Origin: Flavobacterium sp. CFS9
GTDB lineage: Bacteria > Bacteroidota > Bacteroidia > Flavobacteriales > Flavobacteriaceae
DNA: 64,000 nt
Assembly: GCF_041154745.1 (NCBI RefSeq)
Contig: NZ_AP031573.1
Span: forward strand, 3,472,001 to 3,536,000
Direction: 5' to 3'
A program made the position numbers and the translations under genes. Shown here piece by piece: positions 53,719-62,673 of the stretch. The notes under the pieces are model-generated. The model had not been told where the DNA came from, did no database searches, and saw nothing but the letters and a program-made list of their open reading frames with translations. The stretch's first letter is position 1; every line of letters starts with the position of its first letter.

Positions 53719-53850
53719 TTCTTTTTGAGGGGCTAAGGTACTGAGGTATTTGTTGAGAAGGTTTTAAATTTTAATTTTTTGTTATATGATCAAGATTCAA
53801 AATTTATAAAGTATTAAATTTTACTTTGAAAAAAATAAAACACAACGTTG

Positions 53851-53950
53851 TAAATTCCGTAGGAATGAAATATGTTGTAGCAACGGATTTTAATCCGTTG
53901 AAATTTAATGCAATGGATAAATAACAAGATCCGTCGGAACGGCCTATCTT
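53851..53950. repeat. Palindromic island B (aacggattttaatccgtt family)
   Basis: attccgtaggaat lies at 53854-53866, the family core gtagcaacggattttaatcc starts at 53877, and atccgtcggaac follows near 53929. It sits between the convergent MFS and DUF6265-like genes and ends 8 bases from the latter's stop codon. Confidence 0.75.
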
Positions 53951-53957
53951 ACAATGA

Positions 53958-54437
53958 TTATTTTTTCTTCGTCATCACAAATTTCTCCGAACTTGGTTTT
54001 CCGTTTAAATTTCCGGAAATCTCAGCAGTTAAAGTATTGTTCGCTCCTTTTGTATACGTTATTTTTTGTGGATAATCGTGTTTAGGATTTTCAAAAACTA
54101 ATTGTTTGTCTGATTCAGCAATTGATTGAAAAGCGACCGGTTTATCATCATTCTGACCTTTTACGGTAGCAAAATAAGTTAAAGTTTCTTCTTTTTGAGA
54201 TAATACGATGTTTTCGAAATGAATGGTATCTTTTTCTTTAATAAAATAAGAAGCCCCACTAAAAGTACTGTCATTTAGTTTTTGCCAGTTTTCAGTCAGA
54301 ACACCGTCTGCAGATTTATTTTCCCAGTTTCCGATTAACCAGTCTGCAACTTTGATTTTATCTTTCTCAACCGAGTTTTTCTTCTGACAGGAAACAGCGG
54401 CAATTAAAAGTACTGAAAGGGTAATTTTTTGAAACAT
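53958..54437 (-). CDS. DUF6265-like lipoprotein
   Basis: The 159-residue lipoprotein has LLIAAVSC at the lipobox (Cys17). The mature domain starts VADWLIGNWENKSADGVLTENWQKLND and continues with IHFENIVLSQKEETLTYFATVKGQ and FENPKHDYPQKITYT, the lipocalin-like beta pattern of the DUF6265 family (Trp-Leu-x-Gly-x-Trp at the start, NPxHDYPQ in the middle). A small-ligand-binding barrel is likely, with no known ligand. It is monocistronic between palindromic island B and a repeat-derived spacer. Confidence 0.75.
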   Translation of the reverse strand: MFQKITLSVLLIAAVSCQKKNSVEKDKIKVADWLIGNWENKSADGVLTENWQKLNDSTFSGASYFIKEKDTIHFENIVLSQKEETLTYFATVKGQNDDKPVAFQSIAESDKQLVFENPKHDYPQKITYTKGANNTLTAEISGNLNGKPSSEKFVMTKKK

Positions 54438-54574
54438 AGGTATAAGTTTTGGTGTTAAATGGAAAAGCTAAAGTATGAAAAAGAATGGTTGGTTGTGAAT
54501 TGGGAAATGTAAAATGTAGAATGTAAGTTGTAAAAAGTAAAATGGTAACGCATCTCATATTTAACGTCCCACAT

Positions 54575-56878
54575 CTAACAAAATTCACAAAGTATCGAGT
54601 ACACTAATTCTTTCGTTGGTTTCTGATCGTTTAATTTGGCTCGGACATCGTCAAAAGTAACTTTAAAATCACAGCCTGATTTATATTCACTGCAGCCATA
54701 GGCTGTTTTTCCTTTGAGGATGGTTCCTTTTTTACATTTCGGACACGTTAAGGAATCTGATGTTTCTTGTTTAGCTTTTTTTGGTTCGGTTTTCTTTGGT
54801 TCCAATTTAAGTTTGTAATTTTCTTCAAAGCGAATCAAACCTTCAACAGTTCCTTTTTCGGTTTTAAACCCCTTTATATTTACGGTAGATCCTTTCTGAA
54901 CCAATCTTAAATATTGGTTTTCTGATATTTTTTTCTCCGCAAAAGTATAAGGCAACAGAAAATCACAGCCCGATTTATAGTTACCACATCCAAAAGCAGA
55001 TTTTCCTTTTATCAAAGTTGCTTTTTGGCATTTCGGACAGGTTTCGGCTAAAATTCCCGCAGCTTTCTTTTTCTCCGCTTTTACCACTGGTTTTTCAACC
55101 GTTGCGGCATGTGAAATGTTAGCATGTCTGGTTTCGCTTCGTACTTCGGTAACTAAAGCTTCGACCATGCGTTTCATGTTTTTAATAAAAGCTCCGGCAG
55201 TATAAGTTCCTTTCTCAATATCTTTCAGCTGCTTTTCCCAGGAACCAGTTAGCTCAGCCGATTTGATAAGTTCGTTCTGAATCGTATCAATAAGCTGAAT
55301 TCCAGTAAGGGTTGGCAAAACCTGTTTTTTGTTTCGAACGATGTACTGACGTTTGAAAAGCGTTTCGATAATATTCGCCCTTGTTGACGGACGACCGATA
55401 CCGTTTTCCTTCATGAGTTCACGTAAATCTTCATCATCAACTTGTTTTCCGGCAGTTTCCATAGCACGGAGTAAAGTCGCTTCGGTGAACTGGTTGGGTG
55501 GTTTGGTTTCTTTTTGCAGAAAAGATGGTTCATGCGGACCTTTTTCTCCCACCACAAAACTTGGCAGTAAATCAGCCTCTTTTTCTTTAGCATTTGGATC
55601 TTCAAAAACGATGCGAAAACCTTTTTTTAAGATTTCTTTTCCGGTGGTTCTGAAAGTTACGTCAGCTGCTTTACCAATCACGGTGGTATTGGCTACCAGA
55701 CAATCATCATAAAATACAGCGATGAAACGTCTGGTAATAATGTCATAGACCTGTTGCTGGTTGAATTGCAAATGAGCTTCTATTCCGGTTGGGATAATCG
55801 CATGGTGATCTGTAACTTTTTTATCGTTGAAAACCTTTGGCGATTTTTTTATTTTTTTCTCTAAAAGAGGTTGGGTCAATTCGGCATATTTGGTTAATTT
55901 TTGCAGAATTCCGGGTACTTTTGGATAAATATCATTTGGTAAAAAGGTGGTATCAACTCTGGGATACGTGACTACTTTTTGTTCGTATAAAGTTTGTACG
56001 ATTTTAAGCGTTTCATCTGCCGAAAATCCAAACTTGGTATTGCAGTATACTTGCAGACCTGTTAAGTCAAATAGTTTTGGAGCGTATTCGTTTCCATTCT
56101 TTTTTTCAACCGAAACAATTTCGAATTCGCTTTCTTTGACTTTATTGGCCAGAAGTTCTCCGTCTTCTTTTTTCAGGAAACGTCCTTCTTCATAACTAAA
56201 AAGAGTTTCTCGGTATAAAGTCTGTAATTCCCAATACGGCTGAGGTTTGAAGTTTTCGATTTCTTTAAATCGGTCCACTACCATGGCCAATGTAGGTGTT
56301 TGTACACGTCCGATAGACAATACTTGTTTGTAACCGCCATGTTTTACGGTATACAAACGAGTAGCATTCATTCCGAGTAACCAGTCGCCAATGGCTCTTG
56401 AGAATCCGGCATAGAATAAATTGTCGTAGTTTTCAGAGGGTTTCAGATTTTCAAAACCTTCTTTGATGGCTTCGGTAGTTAACGACGAAATCCATAAGCG
56501 CTGCACTTCGCCTTTGTAATGTGCCTCATTCATCACCCAACGCTGGATGAGTTCTCCTTCTTGTCCGGCATCCCCGCAGTTAATGACTACTTCGGCTTTG
56601 TCGAACAGACTTTTTACGATTTTAAATTGCTTTTCAATTCCTGAATTTTGAACTACTTTGGTTTCAAATTTCTCAGGAAGCATGGGTAAGTTGTTCAAAT
56701 CCCAGCTTTTCCAGTGCGGTTTGTAATCGTTGGGTTCTTTTAAGGTACATAAATGCCCGAAAGTGTAGGTTACAGCATAACCATTGCCTTCAAAATAACC
56801 ATCGTGTTTGGTATTGGCTCCCAAAACGGATGCGATTTCACGTGCGACACTTGGTTTCTCAGCAATACAGACCTTCAT
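54575..56878 (-). CDS. topB: Type IA DNA topoisomerase (topoisomerase III)
   Basis: The 767-residue enzyme cuts one DNA strand to relax supercoils and separate linked molecules. The TOPRIM domain has MKVCIAEKPSVAREIA and VVINCGDAGQEGELIQRW. The catalytic Tyr305 is in VVTYPRVDTTFLP, and GIGRPSTRANIIETL is near residue 495. The C-terminus carries two zinc-ribbon-like repeats, each CPKC-x(n)-CxxYKSGCDF, near 640-670 and 720-750. The stop codon lies inside a short repeat (catctcatatttaac...cacatctaac) related to the 89-bp array before phzF. Confidence 0.93.
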   Translation of the reverse strand: MKVCIAEKPSVAREIASVLGANTKHDGYFEGNGYAVTYTFGHLCTLKEPNDYKPHWKSWDLNNLPMLPEKFETKVVQNSGIEKQFKIVKSLFDKAEVVINCGDAGQEGELIQRWVMNEAHYKGEVQRLWISSLTTEAIKEGFENLKPSENYDNLFYAGFSRAIGDWLLGMNATRLYTVKHGGYKQVLSIGRVQTPTLAMVVDRFKEIENFKPQPYWELQTLYRETLFSYEEGRFLKKEDGELLANKVKESEFEIVSVEKKNGNEYAPKLFDLTGLQVYCNTKFGFSADETLKIVQTLYEQKVVTYPRVDTTFLPNDIYPKVPGILQKLTKYAELTQPLLEKKIKKSPKVFNDKKVTDHHAIIPTGIEAHLQFNQQQVYDIITRRFIAVFYDDCLVANTTVIGKAADVTFRTTGKEILKKGFRIVFEDPNAKEKEADLLPSFVVGEKGPHEPSFLQKETKPPNQFTEATLLRAMETAGKQVDDEDLRELMKENGIGRPSTRANIIETLFKRQYIVRNKKQVLPTLTGIQLIDTIQNELIKSAELTGSWEKQLKDIEKGTYTAGAFIKNMKRMVEALVTEVRSETRHANISHAATVEKPVVKAEKKKAAGILAETCPKCQKATLIKGKSAFGCGNYKSGCDFLLPYTFAEKKISENQYLRLVQKGSTVNIKGFKTEKGTVEGLIRFEENYKLKLEPKKTEPKKAKQETSDSLTCPKCKKGTILKGKTAYGCSEYKSGCDFKVTFDDVRAKLNDQKPTKELVYSILCEFC

Positions 56879-57207
56879 TTTTCTCTTTCTTATTCGAAAA
56901 GCGAAATTAAGAATTTAAAAAGTGGTATTGAAATTATAATGTAGCAAAGTTGCAAAGGCACAAAGTTGCAAAGTGACAAAGGTTTTTTGTTTTCCATAGA
57001 TTCAGAAGGTATTTGAGCAGACTTATTCAGAGTAATTTATAGAAATTATGTTGAATCTGCTTTAATCTGTGGAATCTGCATGAAAAAGCTTTTGATATTT
57101 TTAATCTTATTGTCCGTTTGTAAAACATAAAAACCACAAACAGAAGCTTGTGGTTTTTGTAATTATAAATTTCAGCTTTGCCTTAAAGCAAAAGACTTGT
57201 TATTGGG
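56879..57207. other. Intergenic region with gcaaag repeats
   Basis: This is a non-coding stretch between two minus-strand genes. At 56945-56987 short repeats gcaaagttgcaaag and acaaagttgcaaag lie upstream of topB; read on the minus strand they give cctttgtcactttgcaac, like the leader repeats at 12321-13543. Near 57000-57080 are imperfect repeats of gattcag/aatctg words. A hairpin terminator at 57129-57158 precedes the next gene's end. Confidence 0.5.
57129..57158 (-). terminator. Terminator of the CXXCH lipoprotein gene
   Basis: The arms aaaaaccacaa and ttgtggttttt enclose 8 bases with A/T flanks on both sides, so it works for the minus-strand gene ending at 57208. Confidence 0.85.
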
Positions 57208-58650
57208 TTATTTTAATTTTAGACGCAAATTGGATTCTCGCAAAAATTCATTAACATGTTCTTGTTTGATTTGTTGTCTGTTAAGCCCCTTCAGACTGCC
57301 TACATATCCTGTAAAAACATGGCTTATATTAAGGGGAGAAACAACTCCTTTATGAGATGTATTATGGCAAAAGAAGCAATTAACAAGATCGTTCACAGAA
57401 GTTTTGTTTATTGCTGTTGGACTAAATCCTGCCTGTACATAGGTTTCCATTGTAATATTGTAGGCTGCAACGGAACCTCTGGTTAATTTTCCAGGGTTAG
57501 AATCTGAAAGCGTATCAGCTAACGTGTTTAATAAGGCCGCTTGAGCCTGAGTAGTATCGTATCCTTCTGTATTAATCCATAATGAACCATTGTAAAAATA
57601 ATTGTTCCAGATACCTTTCAGCTGTGTTTTAACACTTTGATTGATAGTACGAATATTATTGAAGTTTTGTGAGCCATTTTGACTCGTTTTCATATAAACC
57701 TGAACATTATGAGAACCTTTCATTACTTTTTCAACAGGAACACCATATTTGTAAAGAGAAAAGATATCGGTATAAATTCCGTTTTGTGTAGTTATATTTT
57801 TAACCGTTGCGGTGCTGCTTTTATTAAAAAATGGATAGTCAACTGTGCTGGTCACCGGTGCATCAGTGGTTGGTGTAGCTTTAGACCAATCGTAAGCAGG
57901 TGCAAGATTTTCATGTTCAAATGTAGCCCATACAAATTCGGGGTGATTTTGTACAACTCCAACGACATGCATTCCTAAAAGTGCTACTCTTTTTTTTACT
58001 CCATTGATTGTACCCTGAGTAATAAAATAAGAAGAAGGATCTTTAAGAGCACTCGCATCAATCCAGGAGGTTTTAAGTTCTAATGAGCCTACAGGAAAAG
58101 TGATGTCTTTTATTTTAGCAGGATCATTTTTTGCTAGTGGCCCATATTTTAGCATGGTGGAGTACATAAGGTTGTCCATGAAAATAGAATAATAAACCGT
58201 AGTAGGTTTAGGAACACCTGATGTATACTTTGGAGTTTTTAAAATATCAAGTTTAGAACTTGCCTGAGCGGTATCTCTTAGAACAACAATTCCTTCACTT
58301 GTATCTACTCTTTTACCTTCCGCAGTCACCTGAATTAATTTACGCATAAATAATGGCAGTCCATTGACGTCATTGGTGAGCCAAAGAAACTTTTGCCACG
58401 ACCATTGATGAAAGTCACAATTCGTTACGGTTGCATTATTAGCAAAAGCGCTTGTTGGGCCCTCATTTGGCGGAGGAGTCTGACGAGTGTTGTTTACCAT
58501 GGTAAACCAATTAGCAGGAGCTAAACAGGTAGAAGCAGCGGCACTTTTATTGACAGTTGTGTAACTGTCTTTTTCGGTCTTTGGATCCTTTTTACAGGCA
58601 CAGAGTGCGATCAGGGTGACTAAAAGCAATACTTTTTTTGTAGTTTTCAT
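57208..58650 (-). CDS. Predicted lipoprotein with one c-type haem motif (CXXCH)
   Basis: The 480-residue product has a lipoprotein signal LLVTLIALCAC (Cys19 followed by Lys-Lys). A large domain of unknown fold follows with distinctive segments NCDFHQWSWQKFLWLTND near 80, GMHVVGVVQNHPEFVWATFEHEN near 230, and near the C-terminus Cys425-Phe-Phe-Cys-His429, a single CXXCH motif that normally attaches haem c covalently. Only one such motif is present and no obvious Met ligand is placed after it. It may be a mono-haem electron-transfer or oxidoreductase lipoprotein facing the periplasm. I do not recognise a named family with certainty. Confidence 0.75.
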   Translation of the reverse strand: MKTTKKVLLLVTLIALCACKKDPKTEKDSYTTVNKSAAASTCLAPANWFTMVNNTRQTPPPNEGPTSAFANNATVTNCDFHQWSWQKFLWLTNDVNGLPLFMRKLIQVTAEGKRVDTSEGIVVLRDTAQASSKLDILKTPKYTSGVPKPTTVYYSIFMDNLMYSTMLKYGPLAKNDPAKIKDITFPVGSLELKTSWIDASALKDPSSYFITQGTINGVKKRVALLGMHVVGVVQNHPEFVWATFEHENLAPAYDWSKATPTTDAPVTSTVDYPFFNKSSTATVKNITTQNGIYTDIFSLYKYGVPVEKVMKGSHNVQVYMKTSQNGSQNFNNIRTINQSVKTQLKGIWNNYFYNGSLWINTEGYDTTQAQAALLNTLADTLSDSNPGKLTRGSVAAYNITMETYVQAGFSPTAINKTSVNDLVNCFFCHNTSHKGVVSPLNISHVFTGYVGSLKGLNRQQIKQEHVNEFLRESNLRLKLK

Positions 58651-58734
58651 AGTTGGGGTCTTTAGTTCGTTTTTGTAGTTATTTCTTTTTGAATGGTTGA
58701 AAGTAGGTAATTAAGAAACCGGCTTCTTAAAAAA

Positions 58735-58860
58735 TGTCTTAAGGCTTCTATATTTAGGTATAAAGCCAGGAAAAAGCTGCATTAATAAAATAGTACAGCC
58801 ATTATGGTTCGGGTGACTTGCCAGAGAGTTTCTGAACAAAGTTTTACAGATTATTTTTTT
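58735..58860. other. Possible structured RNA or leader upstream of the CXXCH gene
   Basis: This stretch is less AT-rich than its surroundings and contains short complementary words: gttcgg...ctgaac around gtgacttgccagagagt (58817-58845), ccattatgg (58799-58807), and aggcttct/agccagg segments. It is non-coding in all frames and lies about 85-210 bases before the 58650 start codon on the minus strand. It may be a riboswitch or other leader RNA, or a degenerate element; no known class was recognised. The rest of 58651-58972 is AT-rich without clear signals. Confidence 0.3.
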
Positions 58861-58972
58861 TCTGAGACTAAATTACAAAAAAAATAACAAGATAATTACT
58901 TCAAAATATTCTTTTTTTAACGATTAAAATAATTATATTCGCTTGTAACTAATTCAACCAAAGACAACTACC

Positions 58973-59764
58973 ATGAGTGTGAAACAAGCTGCAACTATAG
59001 GTGAAGTCATTCAGCTATTAGATGAAATAATCGAGTTATCAAAAATAGAACAGAGCAATATAGGTTTATTTGCAATGCTCTATCGTGAAGTTACGGTAAA
59101 GGTAAAGGAAGGCATTCAAAATGGAGCTTTTCAAAACGGAGAGCGAATGGAGAAACTGGATGTTATTTTTGCTAATCGCTACTTAAAGGCCTATTACGAA
59201 TATAAAGCCAAAGAAAAACCATCAGAATGCTGGGGTTTTGCCTTCGAACAAGCCGAAAAGTTTTGGCCAATAGTGCTGCAACATTTACTACTCGGAATGA
59301 ATGCTCATATCAATCTGGACTTGGGTATAGCTGCTGCCGAAATTAGTACAGTAGAAGATATAGAGAGTTTAAAAGCTGATTTCGACAAAATAAATACCAT
59401 TTTAAGCAGTCTCGTAGGAAGCGTAGAAAAATGTTTGATTAAAATTTGGCCAACGCTTACCTGGATATTAAAATTAACTGGTAAAGCAGACACCTTTTTT
59501 ATTGACTTTAGCATGGAAACCGCCAGAGATGGTGCCTGGAAATTTGCCAATGAATTTGTAGCGGTTCCCGAGGATAAAAGAGAAACCTGTACCCATGAAA
59601 GAGACGTAAGAATAACAGAAATCGCCCGCTTAGTTTCAAACCCGGGTTATTTTGTGAGTGCTGTTTTCAAATTTATTCGTTTGTTTGAAAGAGGAACAGT
59701 TGCTCAAAAAATAATTGACATGCAGATCGTTGAACAAAAAAGTATGCAATGTGCTGTTGCATAA
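58973..59764 (+). CDS. DUF5995 family protein
   Basis: The 263-residue, largely helical cytoplasmic protein has no signal peptide. Recognisable family segments are FANRYLKAYYEYKAKEKPSECWGFAFEQ, VLQHLLLGMNAHINLDLGIAAAE (the His/Asn/Asp-rich core, possibly metal-binding) and a C-terminal part RVxEIARLVSNPG-like. The function of DUF5995 proteins is unknown. The product ends QKSMQCAVA, and a palindromic repeat island starts 3 bases after the stop codon. Confidence 0.8.
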   Translation: MSVKQAATIGEVIQLLDEIIELSKIEQSNIGLFAMLYREVTVKVKEGIQNGAFQNGERMEKLDVIFANRYLKAYYEYKAKEKPSECWGFAFEQAEKFWPIVLQHLLLGMNAHINLDLGIAAAEISTVEDIESLKADFDKINTILSSLVGSVEKCLIKIWPTLTWILKLTGKADTFFIDFSMETARDGAWKFANEFVAVPEDKRETCTHERDVRITEIARLVSNPGYFVSAVFKFIRLFERGTVAQKIIDMQIVEQKSMQCAVA

Positions 59765-59766
59765 TA

Positions 59767-59865
59767 GTAATTCCGTTAGGAATACCCCATTTTTACAGCA
59801 ACGGATTTTAATCCGTTGAAAAAGATTTTAGGTTCGAGAAGTTCAATAGAAATGACATTTATTTG
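59767..59865. repeat. Palindromic island C (aacggattttaatccgtt family)
   Basis: aattccgttaggaat begins at 59769, followed by the core agcaacggattttaatccgt at 59797-59816 and the conserved agattttaggttc tail. It lies between two convergent genes and ends 7 bases from the minus-strand stop. Confidence 0.8.
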
Positions 59866-59871
59866 CCATAT

Positions 59872-60096
59872 TTATACATTCCGAATCTCAGTTTCTATTT
59901 GAGTAGATTTAAAATGCCCACAGATATTTTCTTTACCTGAATTTTCGACAAAATAGTTCTGAATTTCAGTTGTAGTCATTTTTGTGAAATCAACTACAGT
60001 TTTACTACACGAACCACAAAATCTACCATTTTTATTGGGCGACATTGAGTTCCAGTTTTCATTACAGGGTTTTGGTACAGTTATTTTATTTTCCAT
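59872..60096 (-). CDS. Small Cys-rich protein of the PKPC-CGSC type
   Basis: The 74-residue product starts MENKITVPKPCNENWNSM, contains GRFCGSCSKTVVDFTKMTTTEIQNYF and ends near ICGHF. The four Cys (PKPC, CGSC, ICG) suggest metal or disulfide binding. The same N-terminal module precedes larger carboxypeptidase-regulatory-like proteins in Flavobacteriaceae; here it stands alone, so it could be a truncated derivative or a genuine short member. The Met at 60096 is chosen because the module starts there; the longer frame to 60132 has no support. The function is unknown. Confidence 0.7.
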   Translation of the reverse strand: MENKITVPKPCNENWNSMSPNKNGRFCGSCSKTVVDFTKMTTTEIQNYFVENSGKENICGHFKSTQIETEIRNV

Positions 60097-60587
60097 GGTT
60101 GTTTTAAATTGATATTTCAATTGGGTAGACAAAAATTATTCCAGAATGAGAATGTTTTTCCGCCTCTTTAGGTTTTTTCTCTTGCGATGTGCACATTTCG
60201 CTCTTGCTATTATATCAATTTAATTCCGCCAGGAATAGAATATTTTGTAGCAACGGATTTTAATCCGTTGAAGAAAAGATTTTGGGTTTCCAAAGTTCCA
60301 TAGGAACGGTACATATTTATTGTCTTTATGGATTTTGAACCGATGATTTTTTTATAAACGTATCTATTTAAATTGTATTAAAATTATGTTGTTTGTAGTC
60401 TACGAGTTTATATTTGCTTTGCGAAGTCACGTGGCTTTGATAATTTAAGACTTCGCAGAGCCGGAAATAAAGTTGCTGAATGAGGAGGCTTACTTTTTAG
60501 CCGATTTCACGAAACAGGTTGTAAGTTCGCGCAGCGATTCTTTGTAAAACTCTGTGTGATCGGTTTTTTTAATCAAAAAAAGAATTT
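60097..60587. other. Intergenic region with palindromic island D
   Basis: No gene is seen. Island D at 60219-60350 is followed by an imperfect inverted repeat: ctttgcgaagtc at 60417-60428 and gacttcgcagag at 60449-60460. The segment 60470-60570 is mixed in composition with no recognisable element before the T9SS gene end. Confidence 0.5.
60219..60350. repeat. Palindromic island D (aacggattttaatccgtt family)
   Basis: Modules in order are aattccgccaggaat (60221-60235), core gtagcaacggattttaatcc from 60247, agattttgggtttccaaag, gttccataggaac (60295-60307) and ggtacatattt. Island E repeats this order almost exactly. Confidence 0.85.
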
Positions 60588-62276
60588 TTATTCCACTACA
60601 ATTTTGAAAACTTTTCCATCAAAAGCTTGGAGTAAATAGGTTCCACCAGGCAAATTAGTTACATTAACCTCAGCTTTTCCATTCTCTATTTTTACCATTT
60701 TCACCTGTTTTCCTGAGATGTCATAAAGTACTGCGACTCCATCTTTGGTGGAATTTTCGATCGAAAAAATACCGTCTTTTACAGGATTTGGATACGCTAT
60801 AAAAGTTGGTTTGGCTGCACGTTCGATACCCAGTGAACCGTTTAAAGATTCATAAGCTCCCAAATCAATAACCGTTTCGTTAATTCGGGACTTTCCGGCT
60901 AAGTCTGATGTACCGTAGATTGAAGAATCGTACAATGCATTGTTACCTTTATTTATGGCAATTCCTGCTTCGAGAGGTGTATAGTTTTCTGCAGAAGGAT
61001 TTTTAAAAATTTGAGTATCAATAATTCCTGTCGCATCAAGATTTCCATTAGTATTATCTATTTTGCCAAAAATTATTGAATTTTTTGAAGTGTAAGTAGA
61101 ACTATGAGCAATGTTGATATCTGTCCAAACAATGCAATTTGAAAAATTCACACTTCCACTGTCCAGAGTGATTGCATCTTCACCGACATTAACAAAAGTA
61201 CTGTTGATGATATTAAGCGTGTTGTTGTAGGTACTGTAAATTTCGTTTGCCGTTGTTTTAGCCGAATTATTAGCAAAAAGACTGTTTACAATAAGTACAT
61301 TGCAATAATTATTGCTTACCATAGCACCACCATGACGTGAAGCAGTATTTTTTACAAAGCTGCAATTATAGATTTTTATTTTGCTGTTCCAGATGTTAAA
61401 AATCGCACCTCCACCATTATTTCCACTACTTCCGTAAGAAGATATATTATTAGAAAAATTGCAATTGGTAAATGTAACCGTTGATCTTTCATTGTAAACT
61501 GCACCACCATCTTCACCTTTGTTTTCTGTAAAATTGCAATTGGTTATTACAACTTCAGATTGGTTGTTTTCGATTGCACTGCTTAGGGACACATTTTTAT
61601 CAAAAGTACAATCTGTTATTAAAGCTGAATTTGAAGAATTGTAAATAGCATTACTTTTATTATTAACGAAAGTACAGTTTTTAATTTTTGGATAACCACT
61701 AAAACTATAGATTCCTGCGCCAAACGATGCTTTATTATCTTTAAAAATACAATTTGATATCGTAAGAGAGGAGCTAAGATTATTAATTGCGCCACCAAAT
61801 CCCGATGTACCATTTGTGTTAGAGTCTGTAAATCCGTCGATCATCGTGAAACCATCTAAAACGGAGTCTTCGGTTAATCTCTCGGTTTTAATTATTGTGT
61901 TCGAGAGGCCTTTTAAAATGCTGATGTTGGTTTTCAGATCACGTTGCTGAATATTATTTTCGGTTCCTTTAAAGCCACCATAAATTTTTACATCTCTTTT
62001 TAAAACAAAAGTTTTGCCGTACATTGGAGTATAAGTTCCGGCCCCTACCCAAATCTGAAAAATTGCAGGATTGGTACTTTCTATTGCGGTTCTAAATTCT
62101 CCCAGCGCATTATTCCACGAAGAGCCATCGCCGGTGCCTCCTGTTTTTACATATAAAATACCCTCTGCATCCGGAGTTGGGCCTGCAACAATTTTAATTG
62201 CTTTTGCATTTAGAATGTTTCCACTAAGAAAGACAAATAAGAAAGAAAAAAATAGAAGAGGTAATTTTTTAATCAT
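60588..62276 (-). CDS. T9SS type A cargo protein with right-handed beta-helix
   Basis: The 562-residue secreted protein has a signal peptide (about 1-25). The mature part starts ILYVKTGGTGDGSSWNNAL and contains repeated right-handed parallel beta-helix rungs (ISNCIFKDNKASFGAGIY, ITNCNFTENKGEDGGAVYN, FTNCNFSNNISSYG), the fold of pectate-lyase-like surface proteins. The final 80 residues form a type A sorting domain: FIAYPNPVKDGIFSIE, VLYDISGKQVKMVKIENG and LPGGTYLLQAFDGKVFKIVVE. The C-terminal domain should direct export by the type IX system. A -7 box (TATATTTG, 62311-62318, minus strand) lies upstream. Confidence 0.88.
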   Translation of the reverse strand: MIKKLPLLFFSFLFVFLSGNILNAKAIKIVAGPTPDAEGILYVKTGGTGDGSSWNNALGEFRTAIESTNPAIFQIWVGAGTYTPMYGKTFVLKRDVKIYGGFKGTENNIQQRDLKTNISILKGLSNTIIKTERLTEDSVLDGFTMIDGFTDSNTNGTSGFGGAINNLSSSLTISNCIFKDNKASFGAGIYSFSGYPKIKNCTFVNNKSNAIYNSSNSALITDCTFDKNVSLSSAIENNQSEVVITNCNFTENKGEDGGAVYNERSTVTFTNCNFSNNISSYGSSGNNGGGAIFNIWNSKIKIYNCSFVKNTASRHGGAMVSNNYCNVLIVNSLFANNSAKTTANEIYSTYNNTLNIINSTFVNVGEDAITLDSGSVNFSNCIVWTDINIAHSSTYTSKNSIIFGKIDNTNGNLDATGIIDTQIFKNPSAENYTPLEAGIAINKGNNALYDSSIYGTSDLAGKSRINETVIDLGAYESLNGSLGIERAAKPTFIAYPNPVKDGIFSIENSTKDGVAVLYDISGKQVKMVKIENGKAEVNVTNLPGGTYLLQAFDGKVFKIVVE

Positions 62277-62673
62277 AAATGGTTTTGGATTAATTTGTAG
62301 TAAACTTCATCAAATATATGTATAATTAGAGAGATAAAATAAAAAAACAGCTTGTTTTGAATATTTTGAAAGACTATTTACGGCCCTAATGTATCTGAAA
62401 CAGACATGATAGTTTTGTTTATTTCATTAAAATTGGTCATTATCGATTTGGTGTATAGGAATCGGTATCAGAAATCGTGTAAAAATTAGTTATTCAAAAC
62501 TCAAGGCTTTTACGTGACTCATTTAACGGAAATCCCTAATTGAGATGATAATGCAAAAACATTATAATTTTAGAGTAGAAAATACTTTTGAGCTAAGTTT
62601 TGATAAAAAGAGAGAGAGTGGTGTTTTTTTAATTCCTTTGATGGCAGGAATTTTGCGCCTGCATTTTTTATAA
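62277..62673. other. Intergenic region upstream of the T9SS type A gene
   Basis: No supported gene. A 42-codon open frame on the plus strand at 62545-62673 begins MIMQKHYNFRVENT but has no other support. The minus strand carries the -7 box of the T9SS gene at 62311-62318. Confidence 0.45.

Noticed and set aside
54367..54588. 73-codon minus-strand frame between the DUF6265-like gene and topB
   Set aside because: It overlaps both real genes in another frame and consists largely of repeat-derived spacer.
58790..58845. Possible tRNA from a ggttcggg motif
   Set aside because: No cloverleaf: acceptor and anticodon stems cannot be drawn and the T-loop sequence is incomplete.
62545..62673. 42-codon plus-strand ORF near repeat island E
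   Set aside because: No leader, domain or ribosome-binding support; likely chance in AT-rich spacer, although it cannot be excluded.
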